From positions 1 to 64,000 of the forward strand of contig NZ_JACIJK010000002.1 of the NCBI RefSeq assembly GCF_014199305.1: a stretch of 64,000 nucleotides of DNA. Direction: 5' to 3'. A program made the position numbers and the translations under genes. Positions 1-7,315 of this stretch are shown in pieces. The stretch is from Sphingomonas aerophila (lineage in GTDB: Bacteria > Pseudomonadota > Alphaproteobacteria > Sphingomonadales > Sphingomonadaceae). Each line of letters begins with the position of its first letter. Position 1 is the first letter of the stretch. The notes beneath the pieces were generated by a model that was given only the letters and a program-made list of their open reading frames with translations, was not told the DNA's origin and did no database searches.

Positions 1-389
1 ACCATGGCACCTGGTTTTCTGCGACCCCAGCAAACAAACCTTCCAGTCCGTCGCCGCGATGACAGCCATATACGCAGCACCCACAATCAGGTCAATCCAA
101 CAATTTCACTTTTCTGACAAAAGTTCCCCAACCCCCTCACCACCACCCCCACCCGCCCGCAAAAGCGTCCAACCAGCGTAGCGAGACGTCGCGCGACTGA
201 GGCGTTTTAGGTTTGCGCGCGCTCGCGACATCTCCTTCCATGAAGACTCAAGTAAGCTTCAACCGCTCCCGAGGTGCGACCCCCAAGCATCTGCCCGCGA
301 CGCGATGCCCGCTCCATCCAGCTTTCGATCTTCCTTGCCCGCGAACCGCATTGCCTTATGCTGGCAATACACCCGCGAGGAGACATGCG
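1..389. other. Gene-free leading region, no supported gene
   Basis: No reading frame here has coding character that I can support. The left end may carry the tail or head of a neighbouring gene cut by the window edge, but no family is recognisable in the first 200 bases. The last part, from about 330, is the likely promoter and leader of the SPFH gene. A C-rich stretch lies at about 127-160. Confidence 0.5.
335..362 (+). promoter_or_regulatory. Candidate promoter of the SPFH/polyamine cluster
   Basis: A TTGCCC hexamer at 335-340 and a TATGCT hexamer at 357-362 are 16 bases apart. They end 27 bases before the ATG at 390, which suits a housekeeping-sigma promoter with a short leader. The -35 match is weak and single matches like this are common, so this is only a candidate. 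Confidence 0.25.
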
Positions 390-1409
390 ATGGGCTTGTT
401 CGATTTCTTGTCCAAGCAGTTCGTCGACGTGATCGACTGGACGGAGCAGCCGGGCGACCTTGCGCTGCGCTACCTCATGAAGGATCGAGAGATCCAGAAC
501 GGGGCACAGCTGACGGTCCGCGAAGGTCAGGTCGCACTCTTCTATGAGGAAGGGCAGATCGCTGACGCGTTCCGCCCTGGGCTGCACACCCTTGATACGG
601 GCAACCTGCCGCTGCTCACCAGCCTGATGAACTGGGACAAGGGCTTTGCCTCCCCATTCAAGGCGGACGTGTACTTCTTCACGACCAAGGAACAGGCCGG
701 GCTGAAATGGGGTACGCCCCAGCCAATCACCGTGCGCGACAAGGAGTTCGGCCCGCTGCGCATCCGCGCCTTCGGCTCCTATTCCTTCCGCATCGACGAC
801 GTCGCTATCTTCGCGGCCAAGCTGATGGGCACCATGGAGCACATCCGCGCCAGCGATGTCGAACCCCAGCTCCGCAGCGCCATCGGCACGGCGCTCGCGA
901 GTGCGCTCGGTAAGGGCGAGACGGCCTTCGTCGATTTGGCAGGCGACCAACAGGCAATGTCGGAGCGGCTGCGGGAGGCCGTGGCGCCCGCCTTCACTCA
1001 ATGGGGGCTCGCCTGCCAAAGCTTCTATGTCGAAAGCGTCTCACTCCCTGAAAACGTGCAGGAGTATCTAGACAAGGCGAGTTCGATGCGTGTTGTAGGC
1101 GACCTGAACCAGTTCACCCGCTTCCAGACGGCCGAGGCGATCGACGCGGCAGCATCATCAGGCGGCGGGGTGGCCGGGGTCGGGGCCGGCGCCGCAGTCG
1201 GCGCCGCCATCGGGCAGAGCATGGCCGCAGGGCTCAGCCAGCCGCCGATCCCGCCGGTTCCGCCGACACCTTCCACGCCCCCGGCCGTATCATCAGGCGA
1301 GGATGCGTTCGAGCAAATTGAGCGGCTTCACAAGCTGCTGCAGATGGGCGCGATCACTCAGGCCGAATTCGACACAAAGAAGTCGACGTTGCTTGCGCGC
1401 ATGGGCTGA
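390..1409 (+). CDS. SPFH domain protein with C-terminal SHOCT motif
   Basis: This 339-residue protein starts at ATG 390, preceded by a GAGGAGA-type ribosome site. An in-frame extension to 213 exists but lacks that support. The N-terminal three quarters match the SPFH/virion-core-like family: a short amphipathic start (MGLFDFLSKQF), then a beta-rich and helical body with LMNWDKGFASPF and FGSYSFRIDDV. A glycine/alanine-rich linker and a proline-rich segment follow, at about residues 255-300. The last 35 residues (IERLHKLLQMGAITQAEFD) look like SHOCT, a short oligomerisation motif. SPFH proteins usually scaffold at membranes. It leads the eight-gene cluster, with a 7-base gap to the next gene. 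Confidence 0.85.
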   Translation: MGLFDFLSKQFVDVIDWTEQPGDLALRYLMKDREIQNGAQLTVREGQVALFYEEGQIADAFRPGLHTLDTGNLPLLTSLMNWDKGFASPFKADVYFFTTKEQAGLKWGTPQPITVRDKEFGPLRIRAFGSYSFRIDDVAIFAAKLMGTMEHIRASDVEPQLRSAIGTALASALGKGETAFVDLAGDQQAMSERLREAVAPAFTQWGLACQSFYVESVSLPENVQEYLDKASSMRVVGDLNQFTRFQTAEAIDAAASSGGGVAGVGAGAAVGAAIGQSMAAGLSQPPIPPVPPTPSTPPAVSSGEDAFEQIERLHKLLQMGAITQAEFDTKKSTLLARMG

Positions 1410-1416
1410 CTTATTC

Positions 1417-2094
1417 GTGCTCGAGACCAACTGCCCCAATTGCGGTGCGCCGTTGCGCTTCCGCTCGGCCGACCTGGCCGTCAAGGTATGCGACTATTGT
1501 CGCAGCACCGTGGTGCGCACGGGCGATACGCTGGAACTGGTCGGCACGGCGGCCGAGGTACCGGACGACGTCAGCCCGCTGCAGATCGGCGTGCGGGGGC
1601 GCGATGGCTCGCACAGATTTGAGCTGGTCGGCCGCGTGCGCTGGCGCTGGGACGACGGCGGATGGAGCGAATGGCTGATGCTGTTCGACGACGGTAGCCA
1701 TGGCTGGCTGGGTGAGTCCATGGGCCGCTTCATGCTGCTGCGGCCGGAAAAGGCCGTGTCCGGAGAGGTACCCGCGACAATGGCTCGGGGCGGTCAGGTA
1801 AGCCCGGGCATGATCGCGATCATTGCGGGCGAGGAATATGCAGTGTCCGACGCGCGCGCGGTGACGGTCGCCGGTAGCGAGGGGGAACTTCCCTCCCCGG
1901 CCTCGATTGGCACGCAAGGCTTCAGTGTCGACCTGAACCGCCCGGATGGACGAACAGCCAGCATCCAGGCGGAAGGCGGCACGGTAGAAGCTTACGCCGG
2001 GCGATACGTGACCCTGGCTGACATCGGGGCAACAGGACTGCGCGAGTTCGAAGGCTGGCCGATGCCGCGCTATGTCGCGGGGCACGGCGCATGA
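1417..2094 (+). CDS. Zinc-ribbon DUF4178 protein, soluble form
   Basis: This 225-residue protein is read from GTG 1417, just after the SPFH stop. I chose that start because the zinc ribbon begins at once: CPNC at residues 6-9 and CDYC at 25-28. The rest, about residues 45-200, is a beta-rich region of DUF4178 type with the tryptophan-rich signature WRWDDGGWSEW. No signal peptide or membrane span is visible, so it is probably cytoplasmic. The biochemical function of DUF4178 is not known. It overlaps the next gene by 4 bases and is paired with a membrane-bound paralogue there, suggesting the two work together. Confidence 0.8.
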   Translation: MLETNCPNCGAPLRFRSADLAVKVCDYCRSTVVRTGDTLELVGTAAEVPDDVSPLQIGVRGRDGSHRFELVGRVRWRWDDGGWSEWLMLFDDGSHGWLGESMGRFMLLRPEKAVSGEVPATMARGGQVSPGMIAIIAGEEYAVSDARAVTVAGSEGELPSPASIGTQGFSVDLNRPDGRTASIQAEGGTVEAYAGRYVTLADIGATGLREFEGWPMPRYVAGHGA

Positions 2095-3443
2095 GCACGG
2101 TGCCGCGAACCCGGACCCGGCCGCTCCAGGGCGCCTCTACGGTGAAGACGCTGAACTGCCCCAATTGCGGTGGCACGATCGCGCTGCGTGCGGCCGGCAC
2201 CACGGTGTCGCTGGTTTGCGAGCATTGCGGGTCAACGCTGGACGCGACCCAGCCCGAGTTGCGCGTCATCGTGGAGGCGAACCGGGCCCTGCACCGTCCG
2301 CTGATCCCGCTCGGCAGCCGGGGCGAACTCGACGGCGTCACCTGGGAAGTCACGGGCTATCTCGAGCGCACCGATGGCGAGGAGCCATGGTCCGAGTATC
2401 TGTTGTTCAATCCATATGAGGGCTACGCCTTCCTGATTGACGATGGCGACCGGTTCAGCCTGGGACGCCTGCTGGACCGGGTGCCCGGATGGGACGACAA
2501 TGCTCTATCCGTCGGTGGCCAAGTGTTCGAGCCGACGTGGCCGACCTATGAAGCGCGTGTCACTTTCGTGGTCGGCGAGTTCTACTGGCGCGTGAAGGTG
2601 GGCGAGCGCGTGCAGGTCACCGACTATGCAGCGCCCAACCTGATGCTGTCGGCCGAGGAAAACGGAGCCGAGCGCAGCTGGACTCGATCCAAGCTGCTGG
2701 CTCGAGGAACCGCGGAGGCGGCGTTCAGGATCCCGGCGCGGCAGGCAAGCTGGGATAGCACGCCACGAGCGGACGAACCTTCCCCCTACCGCCGCAATCT
2801 TCGCGAGGCCCTGGTGATTGCGGCGCTGGCCGCCGCGGTGCTGCTGTTCCTCGGTATCACGGCTCCGAGCAATCGGCTGGTGCTGACGCGGCAAATCGAT
2901 GTGCCTTTTGATGAGAAGAGCCACAATGTGGTGATCGGCCCCGTCGACCTGCCCTCGGCGCGTCAATCGGTCCATGTTCGCGCCCGCGTCGACACGCTGA
3001 ACAATAGCTGGCTCGACATCGACTACTCGCTGGTCGAGCGGCGTACGCAGCAGAGCTATGCCGGATACGCCACCGCCGAACGCTACAGTGGACGGGACAG
3101 CGATGGGGCGTGGAGCGAGGGGGACAACGACCCCGGCGTCCGCTTCAGCAGCATCCCGCGCGGCACCTATGACCTCGTGATCGACGGCGCGGCGCACCGC
3201 TGGGTTGATCCGAAGGCAGCGCCGGCTGGCTTCACGCCTATTTTCGGCAGTGCCGACTTGCCGCCGCAGGATATGGTGCCCGTGACGGTGGAGGTGCGCC
3301 GAGGCGGCGGGACAGGCGGTCTGCTGTTCCTGTTCCTCGTGCTGATCGCCGCGTGGCCTTTGATCTTGTGGTTCAAGCACGCTCATCATGAGGCACGTCG
3401 GCGCGGCTGGCCGCAAAGCGATGACGAGGATGGTGACGAATGA
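2091..3443 (+). CDS. Zinc-ribbon DUF4178 protein, membrane-anchored form
   Basis: This 450-residue protein has a zinc ribbon at residues 23-46 (CPNC and CEHC) and a DUF4178-type beta region with EPWSEYLLFNPYEGYAFL. A first membrane span lies at about 240-258, a beta-rich domain follows, then a second span at about 409-427 and a short charged tail. Both termini are therefore probably cytoplasmic, with a periplasmic domain between the spans. The ATG at 2091 overlaps the previous stop. A GTG at 2142 nearer the ribbon is an alternative start. It is a paralogue of the gene before it with an added membrane module. Function is unknown. Confidence 0.8.
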   Translation: MSTVPRTRTRPLQGASTVKTLNCPNCGGTIALRAAGTTVSLVCEHCGSTLDATQPELRVIVEANRALHRPLIPLGSRGELDGVTWEVTGYLERTDGEEPWSEYLLFNPYEGYAFLIDDGDRFSLGRLLDRVPGWDDNALSVGGQVFEPTWPTYEARVTFVVGEFYWRVKVGERVQVTDYAAPNLMLSAEENGAERSWTRSKLLARGTAEAAFRIPARQASWDSTPRADEPSPYRRNLREALVIAALAAAVLLFLGITAPSNRLVLTRQIDVPFDEKSHNVVIGPVDLPSARQSVHVRARVDTLNNSWLDIDYSLVERRTQQSYAGYATAERYSGRDSDGAWSEGDNDPGVRFSSIPRGTYDLVIDGAAHRWVDPKAAPAGFTPIFGSADLPPQDMVPVTVEVRRGGGTGGLLFLFLVLIAAWPLILWFKHAHHEARRRGWPQSDDEDGDE

Positions 3444-3589
3444 GCCGGTCCTCGATCTTTTACGCTCTGATCTGCCTCGGGCTGATCGCGCTGTATGCGT
3501 CGGCCGCACGGAACGGCTATTCGCCCTTCGCCCAAGCCGGCGCTCGCCCCTTCTTCTTTTACGGCTCCCGTGGCCCCACCCATAAGTAA
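3440..3589 (+). CDS. 49-residue single-span membrane microprotein
   Basis: ATG 3440 overlaps the stop of the DUF4178 gene (ATGA), and the frame closes with TAA at 3587-3589. The product starts MSRSSIFYALICLGLIALYA, with one hydrophobic span at about residues 5-22. An aromatic, glycine-rich tail (ARPFFFYGSRGP) ends in THK. I recognise no family. Its place between two membrane-protein genes, the exact 4-base coupling and the clean hydropathy support a real gene. It may be an assembly subunit for DUF4178 or DUF350. Confidence 0.6.
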   Translation: MSRSSIFYALICLGLIALYASAARNGYSPFAQAGARPFFFYGSRGPTHK

Positions 3590-3600
3590 GGACTGACGCC

Positions 3601-3807
3601 ATGCTCACCAGCGACGTGCTCCTCGCCACCCTTGTTTATGCCGGGATCGGGATCGTGATCTTTGTGCTCGGTTTCTGGCTATGGGATCGGGCCACCCCGG
3701 CCGATCTGTGGGGCGAGATCTGCCGGGGCAATCAGGCTGTCGCCACGCTGGCCGGGGCCGTTGCGATCGGCCTTGCCCTGATCATTTCCGCGGCAATCCA
3801 TGGCTAG
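3601..3807 (+). CDS. DUF350 family small membrane protein
   Basis: This 68-residue protein has two membrane spans, at about residues 6-27 and 46-66, with the connecting sequence WGEICRGNQAVATLAGAVAI. That E...N.A.A pattern followed by a small-residue helix is typical of DUF350. Many DUF350 proteins carry two or more such units, so this is a minimal single-unit form. An AAGGA ribosome site precedes ATG 3601. It overlaps the aminopropyltransferase gene by 8 bases. DUF350 has no established biochemical activity; I infer a membrane partner for the cluster. Confidence 0.8.
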   Translation: MLTSDVLLATLVYAGIGIVIFVLGFWLWDRATPADLWGEICRGNQAVATLAGAVAIGLALIISAAIHG

Positions 3808-5335
3808 GGACGATCCGGCGCGCGGGTTTGGTGGCACCCGAGCGGGCGCGGCGCTGCTCGCCTCCGCCTTTGTGGTCGCGACGTGTGGGCTGGTCTACGA
3901 ACTGCTGGCCGGCACCCTGGCGAGTTACCTGCTGGGCGACAGCGTCACCCAATTCTCGATCGTGATCGGCACCTATCTGTTTGCGATGGGCGTCGGATCT
4001 TGGTGCTCGCGGTACGTGAAGCGTGGCGAGCTGCAGGTGTTCGTCCGGGTGGAGGTGCTGATCGCAGCAATTGGCGGCGGGTCGGCAGCCGTGTTGTTCC
4101 TACTGTTCGATCGGGTACAGGACTTTCGCTTGCCGCTGTACGGGCTGGTGCTCGCCATCGGCGCGCTGGTCGGGCTCGAAATCCCGCTGTTGATGCGCAT
4201 CCTGAAGGATCGGCTGGAGTTCGGCGACCTGGTCGCGAAGGTACTGACGTTTGACTATGTTGGCGCGCTGGCGGCCTCGTTGCTGTTTCCGTTGCTGCTG
4301 GTGCCGCACCTGGGGTTGATGCGGACAGGGTTCCTGTTCGGGCTGCTCAACGTCGCGGTTGCGATTGCGCTGATTGCGATGCTGCCCGACCGCCGCCGGC
4401 TGCGTGGCGAGTTGGTCGGCGCGATCCTGGTCGCGATAGCGCTGGTGGTCGGTTTCGCCGCGTCCGAGCGGCTTCAGCGGTTCGCGGAAGTGGCGGCCTA
4501 TGGCGACCCTATCGTTTACGCGGCGTCGACCCCCTATCAGCGCATTGTTGTGACTAAGCGGGGCAGCGACCTGCGGCTGTTCCTGAATGGCAACCTGCAA
4601 TTCTCGTCGCGGGATGAGTATCGATATCACGAGGCATTGGTGCATCCGGTGCTTAGCCGCGTTGCGACCCCGCAAGCGGTGCTGGTGCTGGGCGGGGGTG
4701 ACGGGCTCGCCGTGCGCGAGATCCTGCGCTACCCGACGGTTCGCTCCGTGACCCTGGTCGATCTGGACCCAGCGATGACGGCGCTGTTCACACGCAGCGG
4801 CATGCTGGCCGGTCTTAACAACCACGCCTTCTCCGATCCGCGCGTCCATGTCGTGAACGCTGACGCGTTTCGCTGGTTGAAGGCGAACCGGCGCCGCTTC
4901 GACGCGGTGCTGGTCGACTTTCCAGACCCGACAAATTTCGCGATCGGGAAGCTGTACACCGTCAGCTTCTACCGCGAGCTTGCCCGCGCGATGGGACCGC
5001 GAGCGGTCGCCAGCATCCAGAGTACTTCCCCCCTGGTCGCGCCACGTGCCTATTGGACGGTGGCGACAACGCTGGAGGCTGCGGGGCTCTTCAGCCGCGG
5101 CTACCACGTCTACGTGCCGAGCTTCGGCGAATGGGGCTTCCACCTCGCCTCCCCTGCCCCGATCGGCGCCGCCGGGCCGCTGCCGACCGGCTTGCAGTTC
5201 CTTAACGCCGTGACCGACCGGCTAGCCTTTGCATTTCCTCCCGATATGGCGCGGCGACCGACGCCGGTGAACCGGCTCGACAACCAGGTGCTTGTCCGTG
5301 AGTTCGAAGCCGAGTGGGCTCGGGTGGAGGGCTGA
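3800..5335 (+). CDS. Membrane-anchored polyamine aminopropyltransferase (spermidine synthase family)
   Basis: This 511-residue protein has two halves. Residues 1-220 hold about seven hydrophobic spans. Residues 235-505 form a spermidine synthase domain: DEYRYHE near 271, the nucleotide-binding loop LVLGGGDG near 297, LVDLDP, NADAF, and the catalytic-type VDFPDP with Asp373 and Asp376 both present. The family transfers an aminopropyl group from decarboxylated S-adenosylmethionine to an amine. The acidic residues expected for catalysis are retained, so it is probably active. The decarboxylase that supplies its donor is encoded two genes downstream. The acceptor cannot be read from sequence; the membrane half suggests action at the inner membrane. 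Confidence 0.85.
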   Translation: MARDDPARGFGGTRAGAALLASAFVVATCGLVYELLAGTLASYLLGDSVTQFSIVIGTYLFAMGVGSWCSRYVKRGELQVFVRVEVLIAAIGGGSAAVLFLLFDRVQDFRLPLYGLVLAIGALVGLEIPLLMRILKDRLEFGDLVAKVLTFDYVGALAASLLFPLLLVPHLGLMRTGFLFGLLNVAVAIALIAMLPDRRRLRGELVGAILVAIALVVGFAASERLQRFAEVAAYGDPIVYAASTPYQRIVVTKRGSDLRLFLNGNLQFSSRDEYRYHEALVHPVLSRVATPQAVLVLGGGDGLAVREILRYPTVRSVTLVDLDPAMTALFTRSGMLAGLNNHAFSDPRVHVVNADAFRWLKANRRRFDAVLVDFPDPTNFAIGKLYTVSFYRELARAMGPRAVASIQSTSPLVAPRAYWTVATTLEAAGLFSRGYHVYVPSFGEWGFHLASPAPIGAAGPLPTGLQFLNAVTDRLAFAFPPDMARRPTPVNRLDNQVLVREFEAEWARVEG

Positions 5336-5336
5336 G

Positions 5337-6959
5337 GTGACGGTGTCGCGTCGCACCCTGCTCGCCGGATCTGTCGCCGGCGCCGCAGCCGTTGGTACGG
5401 GCGCAGTGGCCTGGCAAAGCGCCGACGCGCTCCCGCCAGGCATGCTGGGCGGAGCAGATGCGGTGCGGGGCCACCGATTGCGCGACGGGCACTTCCCGGA
5501 GCCGGTCCGGGTCGAACATTGCGACGTCGCGATTGTCGGCGGCGGTATTGCCGGCCTGTCGGCGGCATGGGCCCTCGCCGATGCAGGCGTAACAGAGTTC
5601 CGCCTGCTGGAGTTGGAAGACCGCGCCGGGGGAAACGCGCGCTCCGGACGGAATGCGGTATCGGCCTTCCCGCTCGGCGCCCATTACCTGCCCATTCCCA
5701 ATCCTGAGGCAAAGGGCGTCATGCGGCTTCTTGAGCAGTTGGGCATCATCACCGGGTGGCAGGCGAACAAGCCAGTATTCGACCCGTACCAGCTTGCGAG
5801 CGATCCGGAGGGGCGGCTGCTTCGCTATGGTCGCTGGCAGGAAGGGCTCGTCCCGACGACCGGCTTGTCGGACACGGATCGGCACGATTTGATCGCCTTT
5901 TTCGCGACAATGAAAGGCTTCTCCGGACGCCGGGATGCGGCGGGACGCCCAGCCTTCGCGATCCCCATGGCCCTGTCCAGCCGTGATCCGGACCTGCTGG
6001 CGCTCGACACGATTAGCATGAACCAATGGCTTGACGAACAGGGTTGGCGGTCCCCTGTGCTGCGCGCCCATGTCCGTTATTGTTGCCGCGACGATTATGG
6101 GACTGAACCGGCTGAGGTCTCCGCCTGGGCCGGCATTCATTATTTCGCCGGACGCCGGGGCAGCGCGGCCAATACGGACGGTGACACTGTGCTGACCTGG
6201 CCGGAAGGGAACGGCTATCTTGCGGGGCGGATGGCCGCTCGGCTTGCAGGACACATTGAGAAGGGCCGGACCGTGTACCGGGTCCGGAACGAGGGCACCA
6301 AGGCGGTCGTGGACAGCTATGACGAAGCAACAAAGCAGAGCGTACGGCTGATCGCGAATGCCGCAGTCGTGGCCACCCCACACTTCATCACGAGGCGGCT
6401 GGTCCAAGGCGGGTCTGCGGGTGCTGGAAACTTCGAATACGCGCCTTGGCTGGTCGCCAATGTCACGGTCGATCGGGCGCCGGGCGGCCCCGGCTTCGGC
6501 CTTGCTTGGGACAATGTTTCCTGGACCAGTCGTTCCCTCGGCTATGTGGTTGCGACGCATCAAGGGCTCGACCCGAAGCCTGGGGCGACCGTGTTGACGT
6601 GGTATCTCCCGCTGTCTGACGTGGCACCTGCCGATGCGCGGCGGGAGTTGCTGGCCAAGCCGCTGGAGTACTGGCAGGCGATGGTGCGCGACGACCTGAT
6701 CCAGACCAACCCGGATCTCGCGGGCACTATTCGCCGGATCGACATCTGGCGATGGGGTCACGCCATGATCCGGCCGACGCCGGGGCTCCTGTGGAATGGT
6801 GAGCGAGAGGCGGCGGCGAAGCCCCGACCGCCCTTGTTCTTCGCGCATTCGGACCTCAGCGGCATGTCGATCTTCGAGGAAGCGCATTGGCATGGGACCC
6901 GGGCCGCGGAGGAGGCCATGGCCCACCTGAACCACCCCCATGTTTCGGCGCTGACATGA
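5337..6959 (+). CDS. Tat-signal FAD-dependent amine-oxidase-like oxidoreductase
   Basis: This 540-residue protein is read from GTG 5337, one base after the previous stop. The N-terminus MTVSRRTLLAGSVAG is a twin-arginine signal followed by an alanine/glycine-rich hydrophobic stretch, suggesting export of a folded cofactor-loaded enzyme. A Rossmann FAD motif VGGGIAGLSA lies at about residues 67-76, followed by ELEDRAGGNARSG, as in flavin amine oxidases and related NAD(P)-binding enzymes. A C-terminal FAD-contact-like segment contains EEAHWHGTRAAEEAM. The substrate is unknown. In a polyamine cluster an amine oxidase is attractive but inferred. The gene overlaps the decarboxylase gene by 4 bases. 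Confidence 0.75.
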   Translation: MTVSRRTLLAGSVAGAAAVGTGAVAWQSADALPPGMLGGADAVRGHRLRDGHFPEPVRVEHCDVAIVGGGIAGLSAAWALADAGVTEFRLLELEDRAGGNARSGRNAVSAFPLGAHYLPIPNPEAKGVMRLLEQLGIITGWQANKPVFDPYQLASDPEGRLLRYGRWQEGLVPTTGLSDTDRHDLIAFFATMKGFSGRRDAAGRPAFAIPMALSSRDPDLLALDTISMNQWLDEQGWRSPVLRAHVRYCCRDDYGTEPAEVSAWAGIHYFAGRRGSAANTDGDTVLTWPEGNGYLAGRMAARLAGHIEKGRTVYRVRNEGTKAVVDSYDEATKQSVRLIANAAVVATPHFITRRLVQGGSAGAGNFEYAPWLVANVTVDRAPGGPGFGLAWDNVSWTSRSLGYVVATHQGLDPKPGATVLTWYLPLSDVAPADARRELLAKPLEYWQAMVRDDLIQTNPDLAGTIRRIDIWRWGHAMIRPTPGLLWNGEREAAAKPRPPLFFAHSDLSGMSIFEEAHWHGTRAAEEAMAHLNHPHVSALT

Positions 6960-7315
6960 GCGGCGCATCGCCGACGGGCACTCACTTGCTGGCCGACCTT
7001 TATGGTTGCTCCAGGCTCGCCGATATCAAGGCCGTGGACGCTGCGTTACGGGCTGCCGTCAGCGCTGCTGGTGCGACCCTGCTCGACCTGCGCCTGCATG
7101 GGTTCGGCGAGGGCATGGGCATCACCGGCGTGGCGCTCCTCGCTGAATCGCACATCTCCATCCATACCTGGCCCGAACACGGCTATGCTGCCGTCGACAT
7201 ATTCCTGTGCGGCGAGCGCCACGATCTTGGCGCAGCACTGGCCGCGATGACCGACGCCTTCGGCGCGGCTAGATGTGAAGAACGGCGGATCGCCCGAGGG
7301 TTCGGCGCCGCTTAA
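6956..7315 (+). CDS. speD: S-adenosylmethionine decarboxylase proenzyme
   Basis: This 119-residue protein is a short prokaryotic class 1b AdoMet decarboxylase. The self-processing site is visible as LLAESHISIHTWPE: cleavage between Glu64 and Ser65 would make the pyruvoyl group. His70 and Cys85 (in DIFLCG) match the other catalytic positions. It makes decarboxylated AdoMet, the aminopropyl donor for the transferase two genes upstream. ATG 6956 overlaps the upstream stop (ATGA). Its TAA stop interlocks with the stop of the opposite-strand deacetylase gene in a TTAA at 7312-7315. Confidence 0.93.
   Translation: MSGASPTGTHLLADLYGCSRLADIKAVDAALRAAVSAAGATLLDLRLHGFGEGMGITGVALLAESHISIHTWPEHGYAAVDIFLCGERHDLGAALAAMTDAFGAARCEERRIARGFGAA

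Noticed and set aside
1..72. Short minus-strand frame from an ATG near 79 toward the window edge
   Set aside because: Too short, with no motif or ribosome site; it cannot be told from chance at the window end.
4100..5143. 347-codon minus-strand frame opposite the aminopropyltransferase
   Set aside because: Gln/His/Arg-rich antisense composition, no domain, and the opposite strand carries all spermidine synthase motifs.
5202..6968. 588-codon minus-strand frame opposite the FAD oxidoreductase
   Set aside because: No recognisable motif, and it runs antisense to a gene with a clear Rossmann motif and Tat signal.
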